This document shows positions 43,147 to 51,918 of a stretch of DNA of 52,777 nt, piece after piece. Origin of the DNA: Alphaproteobacteria bacterium 33-17 (GTDB lineage Bacteria > Pseudomonadota > Alphaproteobacteria > Rickettsiales > 33-17); contig MKSX01000023.1 in assembly GCA_001897445.1 (NCBI GenBank), positions 1 through 52,777 on the forward strand. The letters run 5' to 3'. A program made the translations under genes and the position numbers. The notes under the pieces are model-generated. The model was not told the origin of the DNA and made no database searches. It worked only from the letters and a program-made list of their open reading frames with translations. The stretch's first letter is position 1. The number at the start of each line of letters is the position of its first letter.

Positions 43147-43536
43147 TTAGAACACGTACTCTTCGATATAGTCTCTACCGCTATCGGTAAGATTACTATA
43201 TGAATTTGATGGGAAATGTTCGTAAATGTATTTTATAGCATCAAGGTCAAAACCTGTGTCATGGTTTACATAGCCATATGATACTTCACCTTTTTCATCT
43301 AAGAATTCAAGACTGAATTCAGATTTATTAGGATTAGAATCAGCAGCTAATCTAACAAAATAAAGACTTGGATACCAAAACTTTAAGTTAGACTGTACCA
43401 GATCATGAGTTTCGGCGAATGCTTTATCAACTTTAGAAAAATGAAATTCTCTACCAGCTGCGTCCACAATGTCTGTATTGTGAAGCATTTGGTTAATTTC
43501 AGTATCTAAATGGTAATTTGCTATGATTTTACTCAT
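43147..43536 (-). CDS. Small acidic paralogue, family B, dispersed copy
   Basis: About 129 residues, the sixth member of the 37-39 kb family, on the other strand and 3.6 kb away. It has DIVDAAGREFHFSKVDKAFAETHDLVQ in place of the AKNHNL block. The C terminus is YEHFPSNSYSNLTDSGRDYIEEYVF. The ATG at 43536 with AGGAGATTT fits the family length. A longer reading from 43611 would add a hydrophobic stretch not seen in relatives and is rejected. Its leader holds a perfect 12-bp inverted repeat. Function unknown. Confidence 0.77.
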   Translation of the reverse strand: MSKIIANYHLDTEINQMLHNTDIVDAAGREFHFSKVDKAFAETHDLVQSNLKFWYPSLYFVRLAADSNPNKSEFSLEFLDEKGEVSYGYVNHDTGFDLDAIKYIYEHFPSNSYSNLTDSGRDYIEEYVF

Positions 43537-43565
43537 GTCAAATCTCCTGTAAAGGTTAATTTGAT

Positions 43566-43607
43566 AGAGTAAAAGGCTTATAACAAAAAGTACTTGCCTT
43601 TTACTCT
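43566..43607 (-). promoter_or_regulatory. Leader inverted repeat upstream of the 43147 gene
   Basis: AGAGTAAAAGGC (43566-43577) and GCCTTTTACTCT (43596-43607) form a perfect 12-bp stem with an 18-base loop. It sits about 13-15 bases upstream of the Shine-Dalgarno. It could be a regulatory RNA hairpin or an operator; no T-run follows. Confidence 0.5.
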
Positions 43608-44299
43608 TCATGAGTCTTTTGATTTGAATTATCTTATTAAAATAGCTGCTAAAAATTAGGGTATAGGGAACTTCTAGCTTTGCATCTTTTATATAAGCTA
43701 ATACAACTTAAAAGACTTGTATGTATCTTAAACAAAATTTTTTGCCCTTGTAAACCCCTTTTTTAAAAATTAATTGAAAATTTTTTCTTAACATCTTGCA
43801 AAGCCTTATTTTATAAAGGCTTTGGATTAATAAAAAAATTTAATTTATGTGGTTTTTTTTGATTAAAATGTGTAAGTGGGTACTGTCATCAAAAAATTCA
43901 GTTAATGATTTTTAAATTCAATACCCATTTTTAAGTTTATTTGTTTAAAACTTTATCGTAAGAATGGATTCTTGTGAGATACCTTTAAATTTACCATAAA
44001 TGCGAAAAACGCACTGGCGTTTCTTCGCTTAAAAATGGGCGTTAAGTAAAAAATAATTCCCCGGATTATTTTTTTTACTTCCCCCCTCTCACCCATTTTT
44101 AATCTCATAAACTGACAACCCATCATATGATTCAAATAATTTAATAAATCTACTATCTTAATTTGTGATATGCATAACAGCCCAATCCAATATCTTCTGT
44201 GTAACAAAATGTAACATAGTCATAGTTAACAGTAATAGGCAAATAGGTTAACATAACATTAACGAGACTTTATTAATTTTTATTAAGTAGCTGATTATT
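43608..44299. repeat. Palindrome-rich gene-free region
   Basis: About 690 bases without a convincing gene. Visible structures are CAAAGCCTT/AAGGCTTTG near 43800-43826, and AAGAATGGATTCTT near 43960. GCGAAAAACGC (44002-44012) faces GCGTTTCTTCGC (44017-44028). A nested pair has TTAAAAATGGG (44029-44039) with CCCATTTTTAA (44092-44102) enclosing GTAAAAAATAAT and ATTATTTTTTTTAC. The minus-strand open frame at 43953-44207 is built from these palindromes. The last ~100 bases should hold the lpxC promoter, but I see no clear one. Confidence 0.6.
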
Positions 44300-45175
44300 A
44301 TGACTATATTTGGACAGAATCAAAGAACTATACAAAACAAAATAAGCTGTTTTGGACGTGGCGTACATAGTGGCGACCCTGTACATTTATCTTTGGTTCC
44401 TGCTGAGGAAAATACAGGTATTAGTTTTATTAGAACTGATCTTAAAGAAAACAATGTTATTCCAGCTAACTATCTTAATGTTTCTGATACTAAGCTTTGC
44501 ACAACAATTAGCAATGAGTTTGGTACTCAGATTTCTACTGTCGAGCATTTAATGGCTGCTCTTTGGGGATGTGGTATTGACAACGTGATTATTGAGGTTA
44601 ATAATCAGGAAATCCCTATTATGGATGGGAGTTCAGAGCCGTTTGTATTCTTAATTGAATGCGCGGGAATCAAAGAACAGCAAGCTAAACGTAAGTTTAT
44701 CGCTGTCAAAGAGGAGGTAGAAATCCATGAAGGCGACGCATATATTAAAATCTCTCCAGCAGAAAATTTCGAAGTGGATATCAAAATCAATTTTCCGAAT
44801 TCTACTGTCATTGGTACTCAGCATCACAACGTATCTTCTGAAACGCTATGTTTCAAGACAGAAGTTAGTCGTGCGAGGACTTTTGGCTTTGCTCACGAAG
44901 TTGCCTATCTTCAGAAGATTGGATTGGCTAAAGGTGGCTCTCTCGAAAATGCAATAGTTGTTGATGGCGATACAATTTTAAACCAGGACGGTCTTAGATT
45001 TAACAATGAATTTGCCCGCCACAAGCTTTTAGACTGTATTGGGGATATGTACTTAGCAGGATGCTATATAAAAGGTAAAGTTAGTGGTTATTGCTCGGGT
45101 CATAAGCTTAATAATATGTTACTCAGAAGACTTTTTGAGTCCAATGGCGCTTACGAGGTTAATGCTGGTCATTAG
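44300..45175 (+). CDS. lpxC: UDP-3-O-acyl-N-acetylglucosamine deacetylase LpxC
   Basis: A 291-residue zinc enzyme, the committed step of lipid A synthesis. The N terminus is QNQRTIQNKISCFGRGVHSGDPV. The zinc site is STVEHLMAAL (first His) and the later HKLLDCIGD (His and Asp), with MDGSSEPFVFLI and the SRARTFGFAHEV insert. Length and order fit the family. It is a single-gene unit ending in a strong terminator. Together with lpxI it shows an active lipid A pathway. Confidence 0.97.
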   Translation: MTIFGQNQRTIQNKISCFGRGVHSGDPVHLSLVPAEENTGISFIRTDLKENNVIPANYLNVSDTKLCTTISNEFGTQISTVEHLMAALWGCGIDNVIIEVNNQEIPIMDGSSEPFVFLIECAGIKEQQAKRKFIAVKEEVEIHEGDAYIKISPAENFEVDIKINFPNSTVIGTQHHNVSSETLCFKTEVSRARTFGFAHEVAYLQKIGLAKGGSLENAIVVDGDTILNQDGLRFNNEFARHKLLDCIGDMYLAGCYIKGKVSGYCSGHKLNNMLLRRLFESNGAYEVNAGH

Positions 45176-45217
45176 TTAATAATACACATATTTTCTAAAC
45201 AACTGATAAACATAGTT

Positions 45218-45252
45218 AAAAGGGTAGTTAGTTATTTAACTACCCTTTTTTT
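45218..45252 (+). terminator. Rho-independent terminator of lpxC
   Basis: AAAAGGGTAGTTA (45218-45230) pairs with TAACTACCCTTTT (45237-45249) and leads into a T-run. Confidence 0.9.
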
Positions 45253-45305
45253 ATTGCCCAAATATTTCATATAATATAAAATATTAATAAAAGGTTTATA
45301 TTATC

Positions 45306-46271
45306 ATGAAAACGTACAATTATTTAAAGTATTCAAATTACTCAATAAAAACCTTAAGAAAAGTAATTTATCCTAAGTTTCTGAAAGCTTGTAAAAAAGG
45401 AAATATTGATTATATCAAAGAACTATTTGATACGTGCTATAAAACCAATCGCAATTGGTTACTTGAGCATAATAACTCTGAGGCGTTTCAATATTTGCTT
45501 AAACACCCAGAAGGTAAACACTGGGATATAGCTAAACATATTATTCGTGAAATATACCATGAATCAAAGCAGCTAACCTTAATTAACTGCGCTCCAATAT
45601 TTCTGGAATACCTTAAAATCAATCAAAATTTGCATGCTGTAAAATTTTACTTAGAAAATATTAATAAGTCTAAGCTTAATAAAATAGTACTATTTCATTT
45701 AAATAGCATCATAAAATCTACTCAGCATATTGAGCCGCTAGCTATGTTAGTTAAATATTTTGGAAACACTGAATTTTTAGATAGCTTTGAAAATTCAGAA
45801 CATGATAAAGAATATTTACAAAATATATTCAAATATAAAAGGAAGTTTATAGAGTTTGGCGTTACTTATTCTGAAAAAATCGGTATAGACATAATTAGCA
45901 TAGTAGATGGATTATATAAATTTTCGTTTAAACCAGATGCTTCCGTTGAAGAAATAAAACACCACCTTAAAGAAGGGCTTGAACTATGCGAGAAAACCTT
46001 AATTAATTTTACTCCAGTGCTTAAAAAATACTCTGAAATTTCTGGCTTTAAAGTGGTTAAATTTGATGCATTTAAAGAAATAGCCAAATTATACACCCAG
46101 CTTAACAGTGAGCAAGAATACACTATTTTAAATGACAATATTTCGCCATTATCAGTATTACCTGAGCAGCCTAAAGAAATTATATTTAGACATTTAGCGG
46201 GCGCCGCAAACACCAATAGCTGGATGGATATTGCAACAAATCAAAATGCATTACTTGCAAAGCACAAATGA
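45306..46271 (+). CDS. Helical-repeat protein, family D member 1, with F-box-like C terminus
   Basis: 321 residues, not recognised. The N-terminal IYPKFLKACKKGNIDYIKELFDTCYKTN looks like a degenerate ankyrin-type helix pair. The middle is helical. The C-terminal region VLPEQPKEIIFRHLAG resembles the start of an F-box. The paralogue at 46318 shares the layout, including PDFINACLKGDFKFVNNLF at the N terminus and the C-terminal motif. No signal peptide. It has AAAGG about a dozen bases before the ATG and follows the lpxC terminator. F-box-like and ankyrin-like parts would suit a host-directed adaptor, but both are weak matches made by eye. Confidence 0.72.
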   Translation: MKTYNYLKYSNYSIKTLRKVIYPKFLKACKKGNIDYIKELFDTCYKTNRNWLLEHNNSEAFQYLLKHPEGKHWDIAKHIIREIYHESKQLTLINCAPIFLEYLKINQNLHAVKFYLENINKSKLNKIVLFHLNSIIKSTQHIEPLAMLVKYFGNTEFLDSFENSEHDKEYLQNIFKYKRKFIEFGVTYSEKIGIDIISIVDGLYKFSFKPDASVEEIKHHLKEGLELCEKTLINFTPVLKKYSEISGFKVVKFDAFKEIAKLYTQLNSEQEYTILNDNISPLSVLPEQPKEIIFRHLAGAANTNSWMDIATNQNALLAKHK

Positions 46272-46317
46272 AATCTATTATATTTAAATAATAAACATAT
46301 TATTATTTATTTTTACT

Positions 46318-47349
46318 ATGGACGATAAAGAACCTGAGGCTATATATAAATATACCGAACTAGACCTAAATACTCTTATTCTACCTGACTTTATAAACGC
46401 CTGCCTTAAGGGGGATTTTAAGTTCGTTAACAACCTTTTTATAAGCATAGTAAAGCCTAACATAACGTGGCTAATTACCTATAATAACTTTGAAGCATTT
46501 AATATTGTTACCCAATTCAAAAATAAAGATGATATCAAAATTGTAGATTTATTTTTAAAGTTAATACCTTCGTGGCAAAAAAATGAAATGCTAATTTCCG
46601 CAATGGATAAGCTTGTTACCATTCTTACAACAGAAAGAAGCCTAGCCGCTACTAAGATGATATTTAATCATTTATCCGATGAAGATATAAAAAAAACAGC
46701 TATAGCTAGTTGTTATGACATGCTTTATAATTTTACTAATTTACATATACCAATTTTAGTAGCCCAAAGACTAAATTCTATATGCTTTATAAAGGAATTT
46801 CAAAAACATTATAAGCAAGACTCATTTACCCACACATTTTTAGTTTCTAAGAAAAATTACATAAAACTTGCTATGAAATTTCAGAAAGAAACGGGTATTG
46901 ATGTATCAGGTGTTATAAGTAGTTGTTATAACTATTATTTCTATAAGCATGCAATTATTAATGAGATAATGCCCTACCTTGAATATGGCTATAAATTATG
47001 TAAATTTAAGCTTAAAAAACATAAAAATGCTATTATTGAATATTGTAGAGCTGAAAATATTACTAGCCTCGATTTTGATACTTTTAAGGTGATTATAAAT
47101 TTGTATAGGCAAATCAGTAAAAAAAATGATCAGACTTATGTACTAAAGTCAATTCAAACATTACCTGTAGAAATTCAAAGCATGATAACTACGCATTTAG
47201 AAGCTTCCCTCCCTACATGGAAGACTTTAGTTAAGGTAGGACAGGAAGTGCCTAATCGGACTTCTAAAACTTTTAGAAGCAAAATTAAACTTCCTGAACC
47301 GCCAGTACTTATTGAAGGCGAACGTCTTAGAGGCCCGATGGCTTTGTAA
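46318..47349 (+). CDS. Helical-repeat protein, family D member 2, with F-box-like segment
   Basis: 343 residues, paralogue of 45306 and 46 bases downstream of it. It has YTELDLNTLILPDFINACLKGDF at the start and KFQKETGIDVSGVISSCYNYYF in the middle (compare TYSEKIGIDIISIVDGLYKF in the sister). An F-box-like LPVEIQSMITTHLEASLPTWKTL occurs near residue 285, followed by a basic, Pro-rich tail. No ribosome site is obvious. The 3' end overlaps the convergent gene 47327 by 23 bases. Function unknown. Confidence 0.72.
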   Translation: MDDKEPEAIYKYTELDLNTLILPDFINACLKGDFKFVNNLFISIVKPNITWLITYNNFEAFNIVTQFKNKDDIKIVDLFLKLIPSWQKNEMLISAMDKLVTILTTERSLAATKMIFNHLSDEDIKKTAIASCYDMLYNFTNLHIPILVAQRLNSICFIKEFQKHYKQDSFTHTFLVSKKNYIKLAMKFQKETGIDVSGVISSCYNYYFYKHAIINEIMPYLEYGYKLCKFKLKKHKNAIIEYCRAENITSLDFDTFKVIINLYRQISKKNDQTYVLKSIQTLPVEIQSMITTHLEASLPTWKTLVKVGQEVPNRTSKTFRSKIKLPEPPVLIEGERLRGPMAL

Positions 47350-48493
47350 CTCTAAAATTATTTGCCCTTTCCTCTTCTCTATCCTGGAAAGTTCCGATAC
47401 TGTTAGCTTCCATAGAGTCTTGAACATGCTTAAAGCTTTCGTAATTTAAATAATGGTATTGAGTTTCTATGCTTGGGTGACTGATATTGTAATCTAGTAC
47501 ACTCTTGATATCATTATATGCCTGATTTATATTTGACTTCTCAAAATAAACCTGCAAGACCTCACAAGTATTCACTTTATAATCTCTACTTAAAATCTCA
47601 TATAAATCAATCCAGCTATTAAGCTCTTCGGGAATATCTCCTTTAAATTCATCAAAATTTCTTAGAACTGAAAGTATATCAAACGCTTTCATATCTTTTG
47701 CTTTAGACAAAACATTATTATCTTGTACTAAAATGATTTTTTCATGTGGGTTTGCAATATTTAAGGCAAATTCAAGACATTTAAATGTGAGGGAATCATA
47801 CCCAACTATAGTAAAACTAACCATATCTTGTAAAATAGAGAGCAAAACAAACTCACCTTTTTTTCTAATACTACCCGCATATTCCTTCATTAAAAACTCT
47901 ATCACTATAAAACTTCTATCATTTGTAGATGCGTCAGATATGAATGCCGTAACATTCGATGTGATGAAGTTAATTATATCATCTTCGTTATGAGGAGCTT
48001 TGCATAAAAGTTTTAAAACATCTATACTACCTCTAGCAGCCGCTAGGCTAATTAAATCTTCAATGTCGCTATTTATATGAATTTTATCCATAATAATACT
48101 AAGAACTTCAGCACAATTATTCTGACATATAACCCTTAGCATCTCTTTATTTATAATTTCCTGCGCAAGGTCACCGTCTATATTATTCAAAACAATCCGA
48201 AGCTCTGCTGCGAAATTTTTATTTATAAGAACTTTTACAAATTTGCGGAAGAAGTTTGTATTTTCCTCAGTGTTACAATCAATAAGACCTTCCTCTAATA
48301 GCAAGTTAAGCGTTTTTATAACAGGATCATCCATAATGTAGGCTTCTATATTATTTATACCCTGGGAGACAAATTTATAAGAATACTCTAAAATTTTGTA
48401 TTTATTCTCAGAACTCAAGCTTTTAAAATCTTGTTCAAGCTCATCATTATATTGAAAATCGTATTTTATTATAGTCTCTAAAAAATGCTTCAC
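47327..48493 (-). CDS. Ankyrin-like helical-repeat protein
   Basis: 388 residues, not recognised. Predicted helical throughout, with degenerate ankyrin-like units: AEVLSIIMDKIHINSDIEDLISLAAARGSIDVLKLLCKAPH around residues 125-170. The start is GTG with a very strong GGAGGGG five bases upstream. The gene ends inside the convergent 46318 gene. It lies 23 bases downstream of tgt on the same strand and could be co-transcribed with it. There is no signal peptide. Function unknown. Confidence 0.74.
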   Translation of the reverse strand: MKHFLETIIKYDFQYNDELEQDFKSLSSENKYKILEYSYKFVSQGINNIEAYIMDDPVIKTLNLLLEEGLIDCNTEENTNFFRKFVKVLINKNFAAELRIVLNNIDGDLAQEIINKEMLRVICQNNCAEVLSIIMDKIHINSDIEDLISLAAARGSIDVLKLLCKAPHNEDDIINFITSNVTAFISDASTNDRSFIVIEFLMKEYAGSIRKKGEFVLLSILQDMVSFTIVGYDSLTFKCLEFALNIANPHEKIILVQDNNVLSKAKDMKAFDILSVLRNFDEFKGDIPEELNSWIDLYEILSRDYKVNTCEVLQVYFEKSNINQAYNDIKSVLDYNISHPSIETQYHYLNYESFKHVQDSMEANSIGTFQDREEERANNFRVTKPSGL

Positions 48494-48516
48494 TATCCCC
48501 TCCCTAGCAATCTACT

Positions 48517-49719
48517 TTATAACCTTGTCCATTTTTTACGCTCAACCCTTAACGTACCGCTTTTGATTGCTTTTCTTACAGCTTTTAAAAGCCTGTTCAT
48601 GAAGAATACGTTATGGATGGTAAGTAGCTGCATTCCAAGCATTTCCTGCGCTCTGAAAAGGTGGTGTATATAACCACGGGAGAAGTTTAAACAAACTTTA
48701 CATTCGCATGTATCATCAATTGGTCTGTCATCCATCTTATATTTCTGGTTTCTTATATTTAAATGCTCAGTAGTAGACTCATCGCCCTGCCTATCCTTAA
48801 GCTCAGCAGGAACTAACGCCCCACCATGACGAGCAAGCCTTGTAGGGTGTACGCAGTCAAATGTATCAATGCCATATTCAGCGCCGTTAAATATATCGCT
48901 TATTCCACCAATTCCTAACAAATGCACTGGTCTGTCCTTACTAAGCATTGACATTGCAGTACCTACAATCTCATGCATTTGATCTTTGCTTGCACCTAAG
49001 GAACCACCAATAGCATGTGCGAAAAAGTCATGATTATTAACAAAATCAGAGCTTTCCTTACGAAGGTCGGTATAAACCCCACCCTGAATAATACCATATA
49101 GCGCCTGAGAATGGTCATCTGTACGCTTAAATTCCTCAAGTGATCTTAGCGCCCATCTATGCGACATGCGCATTGATTTTGCGGTATATGCTTTATCTAC
49201 GTGAAATGGAGTACATTCATCAAGCACCACAATTAAGTCTGCTCCTAAATCCCTTTGAATTTGAATAGATTTCTCAGGGGTAAGCATATGGTATGAGCCA
49301 TCAACATAAGATTTAAACCTTGCACCTTCTTCTGTAATTTTAAGCAAAGTTTTCGGGCGGTTACCATTACGTTTACCTTTAATTTCACTAGCAACAGACC
49401 CATGCCCAAGGCTAAATATTTGATATCCCCCAGAATCTGTAAACATTGGGCCGTTCCAGCCCATCATCTTATGAAGGCCGCCTAGCTTTTTCACAACTTC
49501 AGAACCTGGCTGAAGCATAAGGTGATAGGTATTAGACAAAATAATCTGCGTATTTGCCTCTAGCATATCTTGCGGCATTACTCCTTTAATAGAGGCCTTA
49601 GTTGCGCAAAATATGAAATTTGGGGTTTCTACTACGCCATGCGGAGTATGTAAAAGACCAGTTCTAGCTGATGAATCAGGGTCGTTATAAGTAACTTCAA
49701 ACTTAAAATTAGGGTACAT
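48517..49719 (-). CDS. tgt: Queuine tRNA-ribosyltransferase (TGT)
   Basis: A 400-residue tRNA-guanine transglycosylase that exchanges guanine 34 for preQ1 or queuine in GUN anticodons. It shows FTDSGGYQIFSLG (catalytic Asp region), VVLDECTPFH, GIIQGGVYTDLR, GIGGISD and DCVHPTRLARHGGAL. The zinc site is CECKVCLNFSRGYIHHL. Bacterial TGTs are usually a little shorter (about 370-385). It is 12 bases downstream of the yhhQ-type transporter in the same direction, so import and insertion are one operon. Confidence 0.97.
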   Translation of the reverse strand: MYPNFKFEVTYNDPDSSARTGLLHTPHGVVETPNFIFCATKASIKGVMPQDMLEANTQIILSNTYHLMLQPGSEVVKKLGGLHKMMGWNGPMFTDSGGYQIFSLGHGSVASEIKGKRNGNRPKTLLKITEEGARFKSYVDGSYHMLTPEKSIQIQRDLGADLIVVLDECTPFHVDKAYTAKSMRMSHRWALRSLEEFKRTDDHSQALYGIIQGGVYTDLRKESSDFVNNHDFFAHAIGGSLGASKDQMHEIVGTAMSMLSKDRPVHLLGIGGISDIFNGAEYGIDTFDCVHPTRLARHGGALVPAELKDRQGDESTTEHLNIRNQKYKMDDRPIDDTCECKVCLNFSRGYIHHLFRAQEMLGMQLLTIHNVFFMNRLLKAVRKAIKSGTLRVERKKWTRL

Positions 49720-49731
49720 TGCTTTATATTT

Positions 49732-50508
49732 TTATATAGTTGATTTATTGTTTTTGAGTAATTTGATAATCATGTAAAATGCAGGCACATTAAGGCTTGC
49801 AACAAGCATCTGCAGAATATAGGCGCCTAGGGTATATGTCAAGATAAGGCTATGCCAGGACACAGGATTTGGGGCAAAAATACGCCATGCAAGCAGGTTA
49901 AATACAACAGAGTCAACTAAGGCGGCAAGTGACACCGCCAAAATCGTTCTAAGCCAAAGTTTCCCGCCTTTTGTAAGCTTACGAATTTTAGAAAATACAT
50001 AAATATCAGTGAGCTGGCTTAATATATAAGCGGTAAAACTTGCAATAATTATGGCTAAACTTGGTGTAAACAGCGTAAGCATAGCATTGTGCGCTTCATT
50101 AAAGTGGCTATCTTGCTGATTTAGCGTATTTATTGGCTTGTAACCAAGCACCAGAATCATAAGTACAATAAACATCATGGATGAAGCAAAGCTTAAAAAT
50201 ACCGCCTTTTTAGCCTTTTCTACCCCATAAAACTCGGTAAGCAGATCACTTGCTAAAAATGTAGTGGCGTAAACTATGGTTCCCATAGCAATAGGCTCAT
50301 TATACCATGAAAAATCAGCAGCTTTTAGTACATGAATATTACAAATTATAATGCAAACCGAGGTGTATACATATATTCCCGCATCTTTCCAGTATCTAAA
50401 AAACCCATAAATTGCAACGTAACAGCATAAAAGCGTTAGCATACTTACAAATTCAGGTGATAAGCTTTGCAGCAAGTTAATTATACTTTCAGGCGTGATT
50501 GATAACAT
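49732..50508 (-). CDS. Queuosine precursor transporter (YhhQ family)
   Basis: A 258-residue integral membrane protein of the YhhQ/VUT family with about six to seven helices. Family landmarks are GTIVYATTFLASDLLTEFYGVEKAKKAVFLSF, FTAYILSQLTDIYVFSKIRKLTKGGKLWLRT and SLAALVDSVVFNLLAW. E. coli YhhQ imports preQ0 and preQ1. With tgt directly downstream and no queCDEF genes in this window, the operon looks like precursor salvage. Its promoter (50536-50564) overlaps the 3' end of the upstream gene. Confidence 0.92.
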   Translation of the reverse strand: MLSITPESIINLLQSLSPEFVSMLTLLCCYVAIYGFFRYWKDAGIYVYTSVCIIICNIHVLKAADFSWYNEPIAMGTIVYATTFLASDLLTEFYGVEKAKKAVFLSFASSMMFIVLMILVLGYKPINTLNQQDSHFNEAHNAMLTLFTPSLAIIIASFTAYILSQLTDIYVFSKIRKLTKGGKLWLRTILAVSLAALVDSVVFNLLAWRIFAPNPVSWHSLILTYTLGAYILQMLVASLNVPAFYMIIKLLKNNKSTI

Positions 50509-50535
50509 TTGGCTACTTTATAAAAAATTCGCCAA

Positions 50536-50564
50536 AAGTTAACATAAAATTAATTTTTTGTCAA
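50536..50564 (-). promoter_or_regulatory. Promoter of the yhhQ-tgt operon
   Basis: On the minus strand, TTGACA (50559-50564), a 17-base AT spacer with TTAATTTTATGT, then TAACTT (50536-50541). It resembles the extended -10 promoters at 20480, 26011 and 26681. Confidence 0.55.
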
Positions 50565-51071
50565 TGAGTCCGTTAGCACCTTTCCCCTATTATCCTCTAT
50601 ACTTCTCATATCTAAATGCTGATTATTTGATAAATATGGCAATAATAAAGTTAGCTTGTGAGATTCAGCTTTTTCCTTAAATTGAGCTATATTAACGCCA
50701 TTTAAATAAGGATACTCTTCAAAGAAAAAACTTATTACGGCTTGGTTGTGTGTAAGAGCTGCAGGTTTTAGTATGGATGAATACATAACCTGAAACAAAG
50801 AGTTTTCATTAAGAGCCTTAGTACTTCCCTTGATTTTGGCAAGCATATAGTTAACTAAAGACACGTCTTTTAGCTCAAGCCCACAAGTAAGCACTAGTAT
50901 TTTGAGCTTGGTTTTATCGTTAATATGATTTTTTTGGCTTTGTAAAATGCTTTTTATTTCAGAAATATCTTGAGCAAAATTTGTGGAATTTAAGATCTCT
51001 TGGAAGTAATGTTGAATATTGTCAGTATCTTTATCTATAATAGATTCGATAAATTCTTTGGCATAGCTCAT
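50550..51071 (-). CDS. Small helical (ankyrin-like) protein
   Basis: About 173 residues, not recognised. Helical and charged, with a pattern like single degenerate ankyrin units: KLKILVLTCGLELKDVSLVNYMLAKIKGS, then LTHNQAVISFFFEEYPYLNG. The ATG at 51071 has CGGAGC upstream. An ATG at 51119 would add 16 non-conserved residues and lacks a ribosome site. There is no signal peptide. The last codons carry the promoter of the yhhQ-tgt operon. Function unknown. Confidence 0.68.
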   Translation of the reverse strand: MSYAKEFIESIIDKDTDNIQHYFQEILNSTNFAQDISEIKSILQSQKNHINDKTKLKILVLTCGLELKDVSLVNYMLAKIKGSTKALNENSLFQVMYSSILKPAALTHNQAVISFFFEEYPYLNGVNIAQFKEKAESHKLTLLLPYLSNNQHLDMRSIEDNRGKVLTDSLTKN

Positions 51072-51182
51072 ATATAATGCTCCGTTAATTAATTTATTAA
51101 ACGGTAACATTATATACAATGCATTCGCAAGAAAATCTTTGTATTGTTTTTAACAATAACTGAACAAGATTTGTTTTATCAT

Positions 51183-51812
51183 TTATTTTACTATTATAGT
51201 TGTACCCCGCGCAGGCTTACGCCTCCTGTGAGATGGTTCGCAGCTTTTGGCTTTTAGCCTTTGCTTTTCTAATTCAGTTAATGGCTCTATGTATGCGTGC
51301 CTAATTGTTTTACCATCCTTTACTACATTATCAAATCTAAGCTTCTCTATAGCAGGATTATATGTATGCAAATCATTATCAGATGCATCCAGACCATGAC
51401 CAATAAAGATAATATCTTTAAAAGATCTTCCAATTTCACTTAAGTTTAATCTTTTTGCTTGATAAGCAGATACAATTCCACCCATAAAGCGATTTATAGC
51501 AAATGATCCAAACATAGCCCCCATGCAGCCAGCTACTGCAACACCAAGTGATGCAGCTGTACATACAGCAACTAAAACTGCTATACACCCTGTCAGAACA
51601 GTCGTTAAAACGTTAAATACTAATCTTTCCTCTGAAGACTTGATATAAAAATGATTAACTAAGCTTTTCTTCTTAATATGCCTTTCTTTAGGCAATATCT
51701 GTTCAGGCTCAGCATTTACAACTTCTTGCCTGCGATGGTTATCATGGTGATGCCTGTGATGGTGATGATGTCTGTGGCGATGATGTCTGTGATTATGATT
51801 CTGATGTCTCAT
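51183..51812 (-). CDS. Two-helix membrane protein with His-rich N terminus, family E member 1
   Basis: 209 residues. The first ~30 residues are mostly His, Arg and Asn, an extreme run that could bind metal. A short basic RHIKKKSLVNHFY follows. Then comes a hydrophobic region of two likely helices (FNVLTTVLTGCIAVLVAVCT and a Gly/Ala-rich VAVAGCMGAMFGSFAINRFMGG). The polar C-terminal half contains LSEIGRSFKDIIFIGH and DNDLHTYNPAIEKLRF. The paralogue at 51919 shares everything except the His-rich part. Function unknown. The start is an ATG without a clear Shine-Dalgarno. Confidence 0.74.
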   Translation of the reverse strand: MRHQNHNHRHHRHRHHHHHRHHHDNHRRQEVVNAEPEQILPKERHIKKKSLVNHFYIKSSEERLVFNVLTTVLTGCIAVLVAVCTAASLGVAVAGCMGAMFGSFAINRFMGGIVSAYQAKRLNLSEIGRSFKDIIFIGHGLDASDNDLHTYNPAIEKLRFDNVVKDGKTIRHAYIEPLTELEKQRLKAKSCEPSHRRRKPARGTTIIVK

Positions 51813-51918
51813 ACAAATAACCCATTATAAAAATTTAATTGCCTGATAATTGTACCATATATAAATAATTGCGATGATGTAGGCAGGCAAAGCTTTTTTA
51901 TACTTTGCCTGCATTAAT

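Noticed and set aside
43537..43611. 25-residue N-terminal extension of the 43147 gene, resembling a signal peptide
   Set aside because: The ATG at 43536 has AGGAGATTT and gives the family length; the extension covers the leader hairpin.
43953..44207. 84-codon minus-strand open frame before lpxC
   Set aside because: It runs through nested palindromes, has biased composition (runs of Lys/Ile/Arg), no ribosome site and no paralogue; the palindromes explain it better.
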